Shown: one piece after another, positions 16,167 to 25,255 of the stretch
Layout of the letters: every line of letters starts with the position of its first letter
How positions within the stretch are numbered: the stretch's first letter is position 1
From: Microbacterium festucae
GTDB taxonomy: Bacteria > Actinomycetota > Actinomycetes > Actinomycetales > Microbacteriaceae
Assembly (NCBI RefSeq): GCF_025421715.1
Contig: NZ_JAOEFC010000001.1
Span: forward strand, 992,001 to 1,056,000
Direction of reading: 5' to 3'
Length of the DNA: 64,000 bases
Position numbers and translations under genes: made by a program
The notes under the pieces: model-generated
What the model saw: only the letters and a program-made list of their open reading frames with translations
The model's database searches: none
What the model was told of the DNA's origin: nothing

Positions 16167-17546
16167 TCAGAGCTCGTCGACGAGGGCGTCCGCCAGGCCC
16201 GTGTAGGTGGCGGGGGTCAGCGCGACCAGGCGCTCCTTGGCCGCGTCGCCGATGTCGAGCCCGCGCACGAACTCGGCCAGCTCCGCCGCGCCGACGCGGC
16301 GCCCGCGGGTGAGGTCCTTCAGCAACGCGTACGGGTCGGTGATCTGCGAGCGACCCGCCACGATCTCGGCGCGCACGACGGTCTGGATCGCCTCGGCGAG
16401 CACCTCCCAGTTCGCGTCGAGGTCGGCCAGCAGCACCTCGCGCGCCAGCAGGATCTCGGTGAGCCCGCGCTGCAGGTTGTCCAGGGCCAGCAGCGAGTGG
16501 CCGAACGCCACGCCGATGTTGCGCTGCGTGGTCGAGTCGGTGAGGTCGCGCTGCATGCGGCTGGTGACCAGCGTCGACGACAGGGTCTGCAGCAGGCCGC
16601 CGGCGATCTCGAGGTTCGCCTCGGCGTTCTCGAAGCGGATCGGGTTGATCTTGTGGGGCATCGTCGACGAGCCGGTGGCGCCGGCGACGGGGATCTGGGC
16701 GAAGAATCCCATCGAGATGTAGGTCCACACGTCGGTGGCGAGGTTGTGCAGGATGCCGCCGGCGTGCCGCACCCGGTCGTACAGCTCGACCTGCCAGTCG
16801 TGCGACTCGATCTGGGTGGTCAGCACGTTGAAGTCGATGCCGAGCCCCTCGATGAACGCGCGCGACAGTTCCGGCCAGTCGACGTCGGGCGCCGCCGACA
16901 GGTGCGCCGACCAGGTGCCGGTGGCGCCGGAGAACTTCGCGAGGTACTCGCCGCCCTCGATCTGACGGGCCACGCGCTCGAGCCGCCATGCGAAGACGGC
17001 GAGCTCCTTGCCCATCGTCGACGGGGTCGCCGGCTGGCCGTGCGTGCGCGAGAGCATCGCCGCGTCGCGGTGCTCGACGGCGAGGGCGCCCAGGGCGGCG
17101 ATCACCGCGCGCAGCTTCGGCAGCCACACCCGCTCGACGGCCCGGCGCACGGTGAGCGCGTACGAGGCGGAGTTGATGTCCTCGCTGGTGCACGCGAAGT
17201 GGGTGAGCTCGGCGACGGCATCCAGACCCAGCGACGACAGCCGGTCGCGCACCAGGTATTCGATGGCCTTCACGTCGTGGCGGGTGACCGCCTCCTTCTC
17301 GGCGAGCCAGTCGATCTCGGCCTGACCGAAGTCGCGGTACAGCGCCCGCAGCGCTTCCTTGTCGGCATCCGACAGCGCGGCCGAGCCGAACAGCGAACGG
17401 TCGGTGAGGGCGATGATCCACTCCACCTCGACCTCGACGCGGGCGCGGTTCAGCCCCGCCTCGGACAGGTAGTCGGCGAGGCCGGTCACCGCGGCGCGGT
17501 AACGGCCGTCGAGCGGGCTGAGGGGCTGGGGCGGGAGAGTGGTCAC
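16167..17546 (-). CDS. purB: adenylosuccinate lyase PurB
   Basis: A 459-residue member of the fumarase/aspartase superfamily that catalyses two steps: SAICAR to AICAR plus fumarate, and adenylosuccinate to AMP plus fumarate, in purine synthesis. Signature residues are in LSPLDGRY at the start and the conserved loop GSSTMPHKINPIRFENAE, which carries the catalytic serine; SRTHGQPATPSTMGKE supplies the active-site histidine region. The length and LSPLDGRY start match the E. coli-type (long) PurB. It is followed by an LMW-PTP gene on the same strand upstream, with 27 bp between. Confidence 0.97.
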   Translation of the reverse strand: MTTLPPQPLSPLDGRYRAAVTGLADYLSEAGLNRARVEVEVEWIIALTDRSLFGSAALSDADKEALRALYRDFGQAEIDWLAEKEAVTRHDVKAIEYLVRDRLSSLGLDAVAELTHFACTSEDINSASYALTVRRAVERVWLPKLRAVIAALGALAVEHRDAAMLSRTHGQPATPSTMGKELAVFAWRLERVARQIEGGEYLAKFSGATGTWSAHLSAAPDVDWPELSRAFIEGLGIDFNVLTTQIESHDWQVELYDRVRHAGGILHNLATDVWTYISMGFFAQIPVAGATGSSTMPHKINPIRFENAEANLEIAGGLLQTLSSTLVTSRMQRDLTDSTTQRNIGVAFGHSLLALDNLQRGLTEILLAREVLLADLDANWEVLAEAIQTVVRAEIVAGRSQITDPYALLKDLTRGRRVGAAELAEFVRGLDIGDAAKERLVALTPATYTGLADALVDEL

Positions 17547-17573
17547 GAGGCTCCGTTCGGTGAAAACGGGCGC

Positions 17574-18080
17574 TCAGGACGTCGTGCGGATCGCGGGTTC
17601 GAGCTGCCGGAAGAGCGCCCGGCTCGCAGACTCGATCATACCGAGCACCTCGTCGAACATCGCCGGCCCCGCATAGTAGGGATCGGGAACGTCGAGCACG
17701 CCGTTCGCGGCGCTGTCGAAGGTGAGCAGCAGCGCGAGCTTGTCGGCGTCGGCGCCCTCACGCGCCCACGAGGCGAGGATGCGCTCGTGCGAGCGGTCGA
17801 GGGCGACGACGAGGTCGTGCCGTTCGAAGTCGTCGTGGGTGAACTGTCGCGCCCGGTGCCGCGAGCCGTCGTAGCCGCGCCGCTGCAGGGCGTCGATCGT
17901 GCGGGCGTCGGCGCGCTCGCCGACGTGCCAGTCGCCGGTGCCGGCACTGGTCGACACGACCCGGTCGCCGAGCCCGGCGCCGTCGGCGATGTGGCGGAAG
18001 ACGACCTCCGCCATGGGCGAGCGGCAGATGTTGCCGGTGCACACGAAGACGACGCGGAAGGGATCAGCTCGGCCGGGCAC
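17574..18080 (-). CDS. low-molecular-weight protein-tyrosine phosphatase
   Basis: A 168-residue LMW-PTP. The phosphate-binding loop is C14-T-G-N-I-C-R20-S directly after the first strand, with catalytic Cys14 and Arg20. The general-acid aspartate is in DVPDPYYAG, the usual DPYY motif. In actinobacteria such enzymes are cytoplasmic, or exported as in mycobacterial PtpA, and act on phosphotyrosine or phospho-histidine proteins; no signal peptide is present. The GTG at 18080 is the only reasonable start close to the PTP loop. It lies upstream of purB on the same strand, probably co-transcribed. Confidence 0.93.
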   Translation of the reverse strand: MPGRADPFRVVFVCTGNICRSPMAEVVFRHIADGAGLGDRVVSTSAGTGDWHVGERADARTIDALQRRGYDGSRHRARQFTHDDFERHDLVVALDRSHERILASWAREGADADKLALLLTFDSAANGVLDVPDPYYAGPAMFDEVLGMIESASRALFRQLEPAIRTTS

Positions 18081-18233
18081 CAGAACATTCTGGCCTGACA
18101 GCGCCTCCGGCGCGAGGGCCGGGCTCCCCACGGCGCCCCGCGGGCTTCCTCCACAGGGCGCCATCTCGCGCCGTCGTCCCCGGATGCCGGTCCTCGGCGC
18201 CCGCGGCGGCGGTGGGCGCGGCAGGCTTCCGGC

Positions 18234-18509
18234 ATGGATCCGGCCCCCCTCCTCGCATCCGCCGCCGATGCCGCGGCCTTCGCCCACGCCGGTCGGCAGC
18301 TGGCGGCGGCGCGCGGCGAGGCCGAAGACCTGCGGGCGGCCGCGCGCGCCCTGGCCGAGGCGACCGCCTGGCGTTCGCGCGCGGCCGAGGCCTACCGCGA
18401 GGCGCTCGCCGACTGGGCCCGCGAGCTCGCCCGCGTCGCGGCGCACCTCGACGAGGCCGCCGACGAGGTGCGCCGGGCGGCCCGCGCCGCGGTGCCGGTG
18501 CGCGGATGA
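18234..18509 (+). CDS. small all-helical WXG100-like protein
   Basis: A 91-residue, Ala-rich protein predicted to be two long helices with a turn around TAWRSRAAEAYREAL (~44-58), which resembles the W-x-G/helix-turn-helix core and following YxxxD/E-like region of ESAT-6/WXG100 proteins, though the glycine is replaced. It has no signal peptide. The stop overlaps the next start (ATGA), so it is coupled to the lipase-like protein. Small helical partners upstream of larger effectors are typical of type VII secretion substrates, but no EccC-like secretion gene is in this window. Assignment is tentative. Confidence 0.55.
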   Translation: MDPAPLLASAADAAAFAHAGRQLAAARGEAEDLRAAARALAEATAWRSRAAEAYREALADWARELARVAAHLDEAADEVRRAARAAVPVRG

Positions 18510-19825
18510 GCGCCGACGACCTCGAGATCCGCAGCGGCGGGATCGTCGCCGTCGACACCGACGAGCTGCGCCGGGCCGCCGGGCGGCTGCAGGCGGCGGC
18601 AGGCGAGGCCCGAGGGCTCGGCCGCCGGGTCGATCGCGCGCTCGACGCCCTGCCGCCGTCGGGCTTCGCCGTGCTTCCAGTGCTGTCGCAGTGCCGCCGT
18701 GCGGGGGAGGCGGCGGCGGAGACGGCCGAGCGGATCGCGGCCGACCTGCGCACGCTCGCCGACGTCTACGAGTACGTCGAGCTGGGCGCTGCCGCCGCGG
18801 CCGCGGCGCTGGCCGGCGATCCCGGCGCGGCGGCGGAGCTGCGCGCCCGGCAAGACGCCCTGCGCGCGGCCTCGCCCGCCGTCGCCCACCTCGCCGCCGC
18901 GGCCCGCCGTGACTGGTGGGCGCGCCAGGACGACGGGCTCACCACCCTCGCGCAGCGCCTGGGGCTGCTGGCCGGGGTTCCGCCGCCGGCCGCCGCGGCC
19001 CTGGCGGGCCTGAGCGCGGGGCTCGTGACGGTCGTGGGGCGCGGCACCGTGCCGCGCGGGCAGGCGATGGGCGGCGTCGCCCCGGCGGTGACGGTGACCC
19101 CGCTGCAGCCGCCGGTGGTCGCTGCGGCCCCGGCCACCCTGGCCGAGGCCGTGCGTCGCGTGCCGATGGGCACGCAGGCGCGGGTGCGGGTGGAGGAGTA
19201 CACGATGCCCGACGGTTCGCGGCAGTTCGTCGCCTACGTCACGGGCACGAAAGACGACGCCCCCGGGGAGGCCTTCGACATGGAGGCCAACCTGCAGGCC
19301 TACCTGCAACGCGAGCAGACCGCGTCGATCGCGGCGGTGGGCCGCGCCCTCGACCAGTCGGGGGCCGCCCCCGGCGACCGGGTGCACCTCGTCGGCTACT
19401 CGCAGGGCGCGATGATCGCCACGCACGTGGCGATGGACTCGCCCTACGATGTGGCCACCCTCGTCACGGTCGGCTCGCCGGTGCAGGGGGAGGTCGGCGA
19501 CCACACGCTCAGCGTGGCGCTGCGGCACAGCGACGACCCGGTGTCGGCACTGGCCGGGGGCGGCTTCGCCACCGGGTCGGGGGCGCCGGGCAGCTTCGTG
19601 GCCGAGCGCACCGCCCTTCGCGACCCGGTGCCGGTGACCCAGTGGACGATGGGGGCGCACGACCTGGGGCGCTACGCGCAGACGGCGACCCTGCTCGACG
19701 GGTCGGCCGACCCGCGCATGGACGGGGTGCGGGGCGCGCTCGGCGCGCTCGCCGGCGCGGCATCGGTCACCGCCGTCGAATACGCGGTGACCGACGAACC
19801 CGCCGTCGCTGACGGGCCGCGCTGA
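18506..19825 (+). CDS. two-domain protein: helical WXG/LXG-like N-terminus and lipase-like C-terminus
   Basis: A 439-residue protein. Residues 1-130 are Ala-rich helices without a signal peptide, similar in style to ESX-type substrate N-termini. Residues ~225-420 form an alpha/beta-hydrolase-like domain with VHLVGYSQGAMIATH (Ser299 in GYSQG), followed by SDDPVSAL and a candidate histidine in WTMGAHDLGRYA, the arrangement of cutinase/PE-PPE-type lipases. The small helical gene ahead overlaps it by 4 bp. A secreted lipase or esterase delivered by a type VII system encoded elsewhere is a reasonable inference; a cytoplasmic enzyme is the alternative. Confidence 0.7.
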   Translation: MSADDLEIRSGGIVAVDTDELRRAAGRLQAAAGEARGLGRRVDRALDALPPSGFAVLPVLSQCRRAGEAAAETAERIAADLRTLADVYEYVELGAAAAAAALAGDPGAAAELRARQDALRAASPAVAHLAAAARRDWWARQDDGLTTLAQRLGLLAGVPPPAAAALAGLSAGLVTVVGRGTVPRGQAMGGVAPAVTVTPLQPPVVAAAPATLAEAVRRVPMGTQARVRVEEYTMPDGSRQFVAYVTGTKDDAPGEAFDMEANLQAYLQREQTASIAAVGRALDQSGAAPGDRVHLVGYSQGAMIATHVAMDSPYDVATLVTVGSPVQGEVGDHTLSVALRHSDDPVSALAGGGFATGSGAPGSFVAERTALRDPVPVTQWTMGAHDLGRYAQTATLLDGSADPRMDGVRGALGALAGAASVTAVEYAVTDEPAVADGPR

Positions 19826-19826
19826 G

Positions 19827-20219
19827 TCAGCGTTTGGTCTGCGGGCGCAGGATGATGCCGAGGATCCAGTTGATCAGCGAGATCACCAGGGCGGCGACCA
19901 CCCCGAGCCAGAAGTCCTCGACGCGCAGGCCCCAGCCCCAGAACCCGGTGATCCACGCCGTGAACCACAGCAGGAACCCGTTGATGACCAGGGAGATGAG
20001 CCCGAGCGTGATGATGTACAGCGGGAAGGCCAGCACCTTGATGACGGTGCCGATGACCGTGTTCACCAGGGCGAACACGAGGCCGACCACCAGCAGCGTC
20101 AGCACGAACTGCAGGGTGTCTCCCGGGGGGAACGCGATGACGTCGACCTGGAGCGGCCCGATGAGGCTGACCACCCAGATCGCGAACGCGTTGATGGCGA
20201 CGCGGACGATGAGGCGCAT
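19827..20219 (-). CDS. phage-holin-4-like membrane protein
   Basis: A 130-residue membrane protein with four hydrophobic helices (LPLYIITLGLISLVINGFLLW is diagnostic), of the Phage_holin_4_2 (YvlD-like) family. Despite the name these are chromosomal proteins of unknown function with no link to lysis. Start MRLIVRVAIN at 20219 is chosen; a GTG at 20246 would add nine residues without a usable ribosome binding site. It is convergent with the lipase-like gene and divergent from hisC. Confidence 0.82.
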   Translation of the reverse strand: MRLIVRVAINAFAIWVVSLIGPLQVDVIAFPPGDTLQFVLTLLVVGLVFALVNTVIGTVIKVLAFPLYIITLGLISLVINGFLLWFTAWITGFWGWGLRVEDFWLGVVAALVISLINWILGIILRPQTKR

Positions 20220-20247
20220 AGTGGGGTCAGTCTGCCACGTCGACACT

Positions 20248-20273
20248 CCGGTTTCGTAGACCGGTTTCGTAGA
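20248..20273. repeat. 13-bp tandem duplication carrying the hisC -10 element
   Basis: CCGGTTTCGTAGA is repeated twice without gap (20248-20260 and 20261-20273). The second copy continues as TAGACT (20270-20275), the -10 element 6 nt before hisC; the first copy reads TAGACC. The duplication has therefore doubled the promoter core. Confidence 0.85.
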
Positions 20274-20281
20274 CTCGCCCC

Positions 20282-21358
20282 GTGACCGACATCCCCCCGA
20301 CCGACATCCCCGTGCGCGTGCGTCCCGAGATCGCGGGCCTGCCCGCCTACAAGCAGGGAGGGCAGGCCGGCGCCGACGCGTTCAAGCTCTCCAGCAACGA
20401 GAACCCGTACGAGCCGCTGCCGGGCGTGGTGGCGGCGGTGCAGGCCGCGACCGCCTTCAACCGCTACCCCGACGCCTCGGCGGCACGGCTGCGCTCGCGG
20501 CTGGCCGACCGGTTCGCCATCACCCCCGATGCGGTGCACATCGCCGCCGGTTCGGTCTCCATCCTCTTCCAGCTCGCGCAGGCGACCTCGGGCCCGGGCG
20601 ACGAGATCCTGTTCTCGTGGCGCTCGTTCGAGGCCTACCCGAGCCTGGCGACCGTCGCCGGTGCCACCGCGGTCACCGTGCCCAACCGCGGCGACGGCGG
20701 CCACGACCTGGATGCCATGGCCGCCGCGATCACCGACCGCACCCGGCTCGTGATCGTCTGCACGCCCAACAACCCCACCGGCCCCGTCGTCACCCAGGCC
20801 GCCTTCGACGCGTTCGTCGCGGCCGTGCCCGCCGACGTGCTCGTCGTGCTCGACGAGGCGTACGCCGAGTTCGTCACCGACCCCGATGCCGTCCGCGGCG
20901 AGGCCGTGGTGGCCGAGGGACGCCCGAACGTCGTGGTGCTGCGCACGTTCTCCAAGGCCTACGGTCTGGCGGGTCTGCGCGTCGGCTACGCGATCGGGCA
21001 CACCCGCGTGCTCGACGCGGCCCGTGCCACCGGCATCCCGCTGTCGGTGACCGCCGTCGCCGAGGAGGCGGCTCTGGCCAGCCTCGACGCCGAGGAGGCG
21101 CTGCAGGAGCGGGTCGCCGTCATCGCCGAGCGCCGCGACCGGCTCGCCGCCCGCCTGCGCGAGGCCGGCTGGGACGTTCCCGAGGCGCAGGGCAACTTCG
21201 TGTGGCTGCCCGCCGGTGAGCGCGCCCTCGAGGTCGCGGCCGCCTTCGAGGCGGCGGGCGTGATCGTGCGCCCGTTCGCCGGCGACGGGGTGCGCGTCTC
21301 GATCGGCGAGGAGGAGTCGCTGGAGCGCGTCGTCGAGGTCGCCGCCGCGACCCGGTGA
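20282..21358 (+). CDS. hisC: histidinol-phosphate aminotransferase (HisC/Pat type)
   Basis: A 358-residue class I/II PLP aminotransferase that converts imidazole acetol-phosphate and glutamate to histidinol phosphate. It begins with [15 protein letters not shown] and [11 protein letters not shown], the HisC opening, and has [16 protein letters not shown], and the PLP lysine in [16 protein letters not shown]. In actinobacteria close relatives act as phenylalanine/aromatic aminotransferases (Pat); standing apart from a his operon makes that alternative real. The GTG start is 6 nt after TAGACT (20270-20275), so the message is probably leaderless. Confidence 0.9.
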   Translation: MTDIPPTDIPVRVRPEIAGLPAYKQGGQAGADAFKLSSNENPYEPLPGVVAAVQAATAFNRYPDASAARLRSRLADRFAITPDAVHIAAGSVSILFQLAQATSGPGDEILFSWRSFEAYPSLATVAGATAVTVPNRGDGGHDLDAMAAAITDRTRLVIVCTPNNPTGPVVTQAAFDAFVAAVPADVLVVLDEAYAEFVTDPDAVRGEAVVAEGRPNVVVLRTFSKAYGLAGLRVGYAIGHTRVLDAARATGIPLSVTAVAEEAALASLDAEEALQERVAVIAERRDRLAARLREAGWDVPEAQGNFVWLPAGERALEVAAAFEAAGVIVRPFAGDGVRVSIGEEESLERVVEVAAATR

Positions 21359-21363
21359 ACGCC

Positions 21364-22974
21364 ATGGCCACGCCGCTGCTGTCGTCCCGCCTCGACCGGG
21401 CCGTGCTCTACCAGGTGTACCCGCAGAGCTTCGCCGACGCCGACGGCGACGGCATCGGCGACCTCGCCGGGCTCGCGGCGCGCCTCGACCACCTGTCGTG
21501 GCTCGGCGTGGATGCGGTGTGGATTAGTCCGTGCTTCGCCTCGCCGTTCCGCGACGCCGGCTACGACGTCGAGGACTTCACCCGCATCGCGCCCCGCTAC
21601 GGCGGCGACGCCGCGTTCGAGCAGCTGATGACGGAGGCGGACCGCCGCGGCATCGCGGTGCTGTTCGACCTCGTCGCCGGGCACACCTCCGACACCCACG
21701 CCTGGTTCCGCGCGGCGATCGCCGACCCCGACGACGACCGCTACGTGTTCAGCGACGCGCCCGCACCCGGGTTCGAGCCGGTGCCCGGTGCGCGCGGCGG
21801 CTACTACCTGCCCAACTTCTTCGCGTTCCAGCCCGCGCTGAACTTCGGCTACGCGCGGCAGAACCCCGACGAGCCGTGGCGGCAGCCGGTCGACGCCGAC
21901 GGCCCGCGCCGCAATCGCGACGCCCTCGTCGAGATCATGGGGCACTGGTTCGACCGCGGCGTGCAGGGCTTCCGCGTCGACATGGCCGCCTCGCTCGTCA
22001 AAGACGACCCCGGCCACGTCGAGACGGCGCGGCTGTGGCGCGACCTGCGCGCCCGCATCGACGCCCGTCACCCCGGGCGCGTGCTCATCTCGGAGTGGGG
22101 CGACCCGGCCCGCGCGGTGCCGGCCGGCTTCGACGTCGACTTCTTCCTGCAGTTCGGCGGCGACTTCGACGGCCGCCCGCTCAAGTCGCTGTGGAACAAC
22201 GGCAGCGGCACGGTGCACGAGGCCTGGGGCGACGAGCCGGCGTGGGCGGATGCCGCGGGCCGGGGCGACGCCGCCTACTTCGTCGACGCGTGGCGCGAGG
22301 CGCGCGCCGCGATCGACGCCGCCGGCAGCGACGGCCTGGTGGGCCTGCCGACGTCGAACCACGACTTCACGCGCCTGGTCAGCGGCGACCGCGACGCCGC
22401 GCAGGCCCGCGCCGCCCTGCTGCTCGCGCTGACCTGGCCGGCGCTGCCGAGCATCTACTACGGCGAGGAGATCGGCATGCGCTACGTGCCCGGCCTCGCA
22501 TCGCTGGAGGGCTCGTCGCTCGGCCCGACCTACGAGCGGGCGGGCTCGCGCACCCCGATGCAGTGGGGGGAGCTTCCCGCCGGCGCCGTTCCCACCGCGC
22601 CCTCGCGCTACCTGCCCGAAGACCCCGACCCGGCGCGGCCGACCGTGGCCGCCCAGCGCGGCGACGAGAGCTCGCTGCTGCACTTCGCGCGGGCCGCGAT
22701 CGCCCTGCGCCGCACCGATCCGCGGCTGTCGGCGCGCGCCGCCGTCGAGGTGGTCACGACGGGCTACCCGTTCGTCTACCGCCGCGGCGAGACGCTCCTG
22801 GTGGCCCTGAACCCGTCGGCGCAGCCACGGGAGGTCGCGCTGCCGGCGTCCGCCGGTCCCGTGCCGCTCGCCTTCCGTGCCGCCGTCGACGGCCGGATGC
22901 TGCGCCTCGAGCCGTTCGGCTGCGCCGTGGTGGATCTGGCCGCGGTGGATCCCGCGGTGGATCCCGCCGAGTGA
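21364..22974 (+). CDS. GH13 alpha-glucosidase/oligo-1,6-glucosidase-like enzyme
   Basis: A 536-residue glycoside hydrolase family 13 protein, cytoplasmic, acting on alpha-glucosides (maltose, isomaltose or trehalose-type). Region I is DAVWISPCF followed by GYDVEDF. The nucleophile is the Asp in GFRVDMA, the acid/base the Glu in LISEWGD, and the transition-state region TSNHDFTR (NHD). SIYYGEEIGM and the C-terminal beta domain complete the fold. A GTG at 21355 overlaps the hisC stop (GTGA) and is an equally possible start, adding three residues; either way the gene is coupled to hisC. SEW instead of the usual AE at the acid/base site is slightly atypical. Confidence 0.9.
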   Translation: MATPLLSSRLDRAVLYQVYPQSFADADGDGIGDLAGLAARLDHLSWLGVDAVWISPCFASPFRDAGYDVEDFTRIAPRYGGDAAFEQLMTEADRRGIAVLFDLVAGHTSDTHAWFRAAIADPDDDRYVFSDAPAPGFEPVPGARGGYYLPNFFAFQPALNFGYARQNPDEPWRQPVDADGPRRNRDALVEIMGHWFDRGVQGFRVDMAASLVKDDPGHVETARLWRDLRARIDARHPGRVLISEWGDPARAVPAGFDVDFFLQFGGDFDGRPLKSLWNNGSGTVHEAWGDEPAWADAAGRGDAAYFVDAWREARAAIDAAGSDGLVGLPTSNHDFTRLVSGDRDAAQARAALLLALTWPALPSIYYGEEIGMRYVPGLASLEGSSLGPTYERAGSRTPMQWGELPAGAVPTAPSRYLPEDPDPARPTVAAQRGDESSLLHFARAAIALRRTDPRLSARAAVEVVTTGYPFVYRRGETLLVALNPSAQPREVALPASAGPVPLAFRAAVDGRMLRLEPFGCAVVDLAAVDPAVDPAE

Positions 22975-23089
22975 TCGGCGATTTCCCCCGGCCCGGAACG
23001 CGCATCTTGTGCGCGGACGACCGCGGATCGCGGCATCCGTTGTCGAAGACATGCAGTGATGGGGATACGGTGCGCGCTAGCGTGAAGGG

Positions 23090-24223
23090 ATGACCCCGCC
23101 CGACGATCCCGCCATGGTCCGCGTCCTGGCGGACGACGGAACCTACGCCCCGAGCGCCGCCGCCGAGGAGTATCTGCCCCTCATCGACGCGCTGGCCGAC
23201 ACCGATCTCGAGACGTTCTATCGCGACATGGTCGTGGTGCGCGCCTTCGACCGGCAGGCGACCAACCTGCAGCGGCAGGGGCAGCTGGCCCTGTGGCCGC
23301 CGTCGTTCGGCCAGGAGGCCGCTCAGGTCGGCTCGGCCCGCGCCGCCCGCCCGCAGGACCACGTCTTCCCCTCGTACCGCGAGCACGTCGTGTGCACGAT
23401 CCGCGGCGTCGATCCCATCGACATCATCCGGCTCATGCGCGGACTCACCCACGGCGGGTGGGACCCGGCCGACCCCCGCAACGGCAACACGCGCCTGTAC
23501 ACGCTGGTGCTCGGCTCGCAGACGCTGCACTCCGCCGGCTACGGGATGGGGCTCGTCTTCGACGGGCGCACCGGCACCGGCGACCCCGAGCGCGACGAGG
23601 CCCTCATCGTCTACTACGGCGACGGCGCCTCCAGCCAGGGCGACGTGCACGAGGCGATGGTGTTCGCCGCCAGCTATCAGACGCCGCAGGTGTTCTTCCT
23701 GCAGAACAACCACTGGGCCATCTCGGTGCCCGTCGCCACGCAGTCGCGCGTGCCCCTGTACCGCCGCGGCGAGGGCTACGGCATGCCGTCGCTGCGGGTC
23801 GACGGCAACGACGTGCTGGCCAGCTACGCCGTCACCAAGCGCGCCCTCGACGAGGCGCGCGCCGGCGAGGGCCCGCGGGCGATCGAGGCGCTGACCTACC
23901 GCATGGGCGCGCACACCACCAGCGACGACCCCACGAAGTACCGCGGCGGTGACGAGGAGCAGTACTGGGCCCGGCGCGACCCGATCGCCCGGATGCGGGC
24001 GTTCCTTCAGTCGCGGGGCGCCTCGCAGGCGTTCTTCGACGGCGTGGAGGCAGACGCCGCCGCCTACGCCGACGACGTGCGCGTGCGCACCAACGCCCTC
24101 GGGGGCCTGGACACCTCGGTGATGTTCGACCACGTCTACAGCGAGCCGCACCCGCTCGTCGCGCAGCAGCAGGCCTGGTTCACCGAGTACGAGTCGTCGT
24201 TCGACCAGGAGGGCCGCGCATGA
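23090..24223 (+). CDS. pdhA: 2-oxoacid dehydrogenase E1 component, alpha subunit
   Basis: A 377-residue thiamine-diphosphate subunit. The TPP motif spans GDGASSQGDVHEAMVFAASY to QNN, and the opening DMVVVRAFDRQATNLQRQGQ with SFGQEAAQVGSA matches PDH-E1-alpha-type proteins. With the beta subunit it decarboxylates a 2-oxoacid and transfers the acyl group to lipoyl-E2. Because actinobacteria usually use AceE for pyruvate, this complex may instead oxidise branched-chain 2-oxoacids; sequence alone does not decide. TAGCGT (23078-23083) is 6 nt before the ATG, so the operon message appears leaderless. The stop overlaps the beta-subunit start. Confidence 0.9.
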   Translation: MTPPDDPAMVRVLADDGTYAPSAAAEEYLPLIDALADTDLETFYRDMVVVRAFDRQATNLQRQGQLALWPPSFGQEAAQVGSARAARPQDHVFPSYREHVVCTIRGVDPIDIIRLMRGLTHGGWDPADPRNGNTRLYTLVLGSQTLHSAGYGMGLVFDGRTGTGDPERDEALIVYYGDGASSQGDVHEAMVFAASYQTPQVFFLQNNHWAISVPVATQSRVPLYRRGEGYGMPSLRVDGNDVLASYAVTKRALDEARAGEGPRAIEALTYRMGAHTTSDDPTKYRGGDEEQYWARRDPIARMRAFLQSRGASQAFFDGVEADAAAYADDVRVRTNALGGLDTSVMFDHVYSEPHPLVAQQQAWFTEYESSFDQEGRA

Positions 24224-25230
24224 CCGACATCGACATCGCCCAGGCGCCGCAGCGCGTGCAGACGCTTCCGTTCGCCAAGGCGCTCAACGCCGGCATGCGC
24301 GCCGCGATGGCCGCCGACGACCACGTGCTGCTCATGGGAGAGGACATCGGCCGTCTCGGCGGCGTCTTCCGCGTGACCGAGGGGCTGCAGGCCGAGTTCG
24401 GCGAGCAGCGCGTGCTCGACACCCCGCTGACCGAGGCCGGCATCGTCGGCACCGCGATCGGACTGGCCATGGCCGGCTTCCGCCCGGTGTGCGAGATCCA
24501 GTTCGACGGCTTCGTCTTCCCCGCCTTCGACCAGATCACCTCGCAGCTGGCCAAGCTCACCAACCGCCACGAGGGCAAGCTGCAGATGCCCGTGGTCATC
24601 CGCATCCCCTACGGCGGGCACATCGGCGCGGTCGAGCACCACCAGGAGAGCCCCGAGGCCTACTTCACGCACACCCCCGGGCTGCGGGTGGTCTCGCCGT
24701 CGACGCCCAACGACGCGTTCTGGATGATCCAGGATGCGATCACCTCGCGCGACCCGATCGTGTTCCTCGAGCCGAAGGCCAAGTACTGGCACAAGGGCGA
24801 GGTCGACACCGCCGAGCGGGCCCTGCCGCTGCACGCCTCACGCGTCGTGCGCCGCGGCACCGACATCACCCTCGTCGGCCACGGCGCGATGGTCACGACG
24901 CTCCTGCAGGCGGCCGCGCTCGCCGAGGGCGAGGGCACCTCGTGCGAGGTCATCGACCTGCGCTCGCTGTCGCCGGTGGACTACGGCCCGATCCTCGACT
25001 CGGTGCGCCGCACCGGTCGCATGGTCTACGCGCAGGAGGCCCCCGGGTTCACCTCGCTGGGGTCGGAGATCGCGGCGACCGTCATGGAGAAGGCGTTCTT
25101 CGCGCTCGAGTCGCCCGTGCTGCGGGTCTCGGGCTACGACGTGCCGTTCCCGCCCGCCAAGCTCGAGGGGCAGTTCCTCCCCGACGCCGACCGCATCCTC
25201 GAGGCCGTCGACCGCGCCCTCGCCTACTGA
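24220..25230 (+). CDS. 2-oxoacid dehydrogenase E1 component, beta subunit
   Basis: A 336-residue partner of the preceding alpha subunit. It shows LMGEDIGRLGGVFRVTEGL, the TPP-activating glutamate region (DTPLTEAGIVGTAIGLAM), and QFDGFVFPAFDQITSQLAK. The C-terminal transketolase domain includes VIDLRSLSPVDYG. The ATG overlaps the alpha-subunit stop (ATGA), ensuring equimolar synthesis. Substrate ambiguity is the same as for E1-alpha. After the stop, a short repeat (CTCGCCTACTGA nearly duplicated) precedes the E2 gene. Confidence 0.93.
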   Translation: MTDIDIAQAPQRVQTLPFAKALNAGMRAAMAADDHVLLMGEDIGRLGGVFRVTEGLQAEFGEQRVLDTPLTEAGIVGTAIGLAMAGFRPVCEIQFDGFVFPAFDQITSQLAKLTNRHEGKLQMPVVIRIPYGGHIGAVEHHQESPEAYFTHTPGLRVVSPSTPNDAFWMIQDAITSRDPIVFLEPKAKYWHKGEVDTAERALPLHASRVVRRGTDITLVGHGAMVTTLLQAAALAEGEGTSCEVIDLRSLSPVDYGPILDSVRRTGRMVYAQEAPGFTSLGSEIAATVMEKAFFALESPVLRVSGYDVPFPPAKLEGQFLPDADRILEAVDRALAY

Positions 25231-25255
25231 GCTCGCCTACTGAGAAGGACCCGCG

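Noticed and set aside
19827..20219. Possible prophage remnant, because of a holin-family protein and the OB-fold baseplate-like protein at 58909.
   Set aside because: They are almost 39 kb apart, each within ordinary genes; no integrase, capsid, terminase or tail genes and no att-like repeats are present. The holin-4 family is a normal chromosomal membrane protein.
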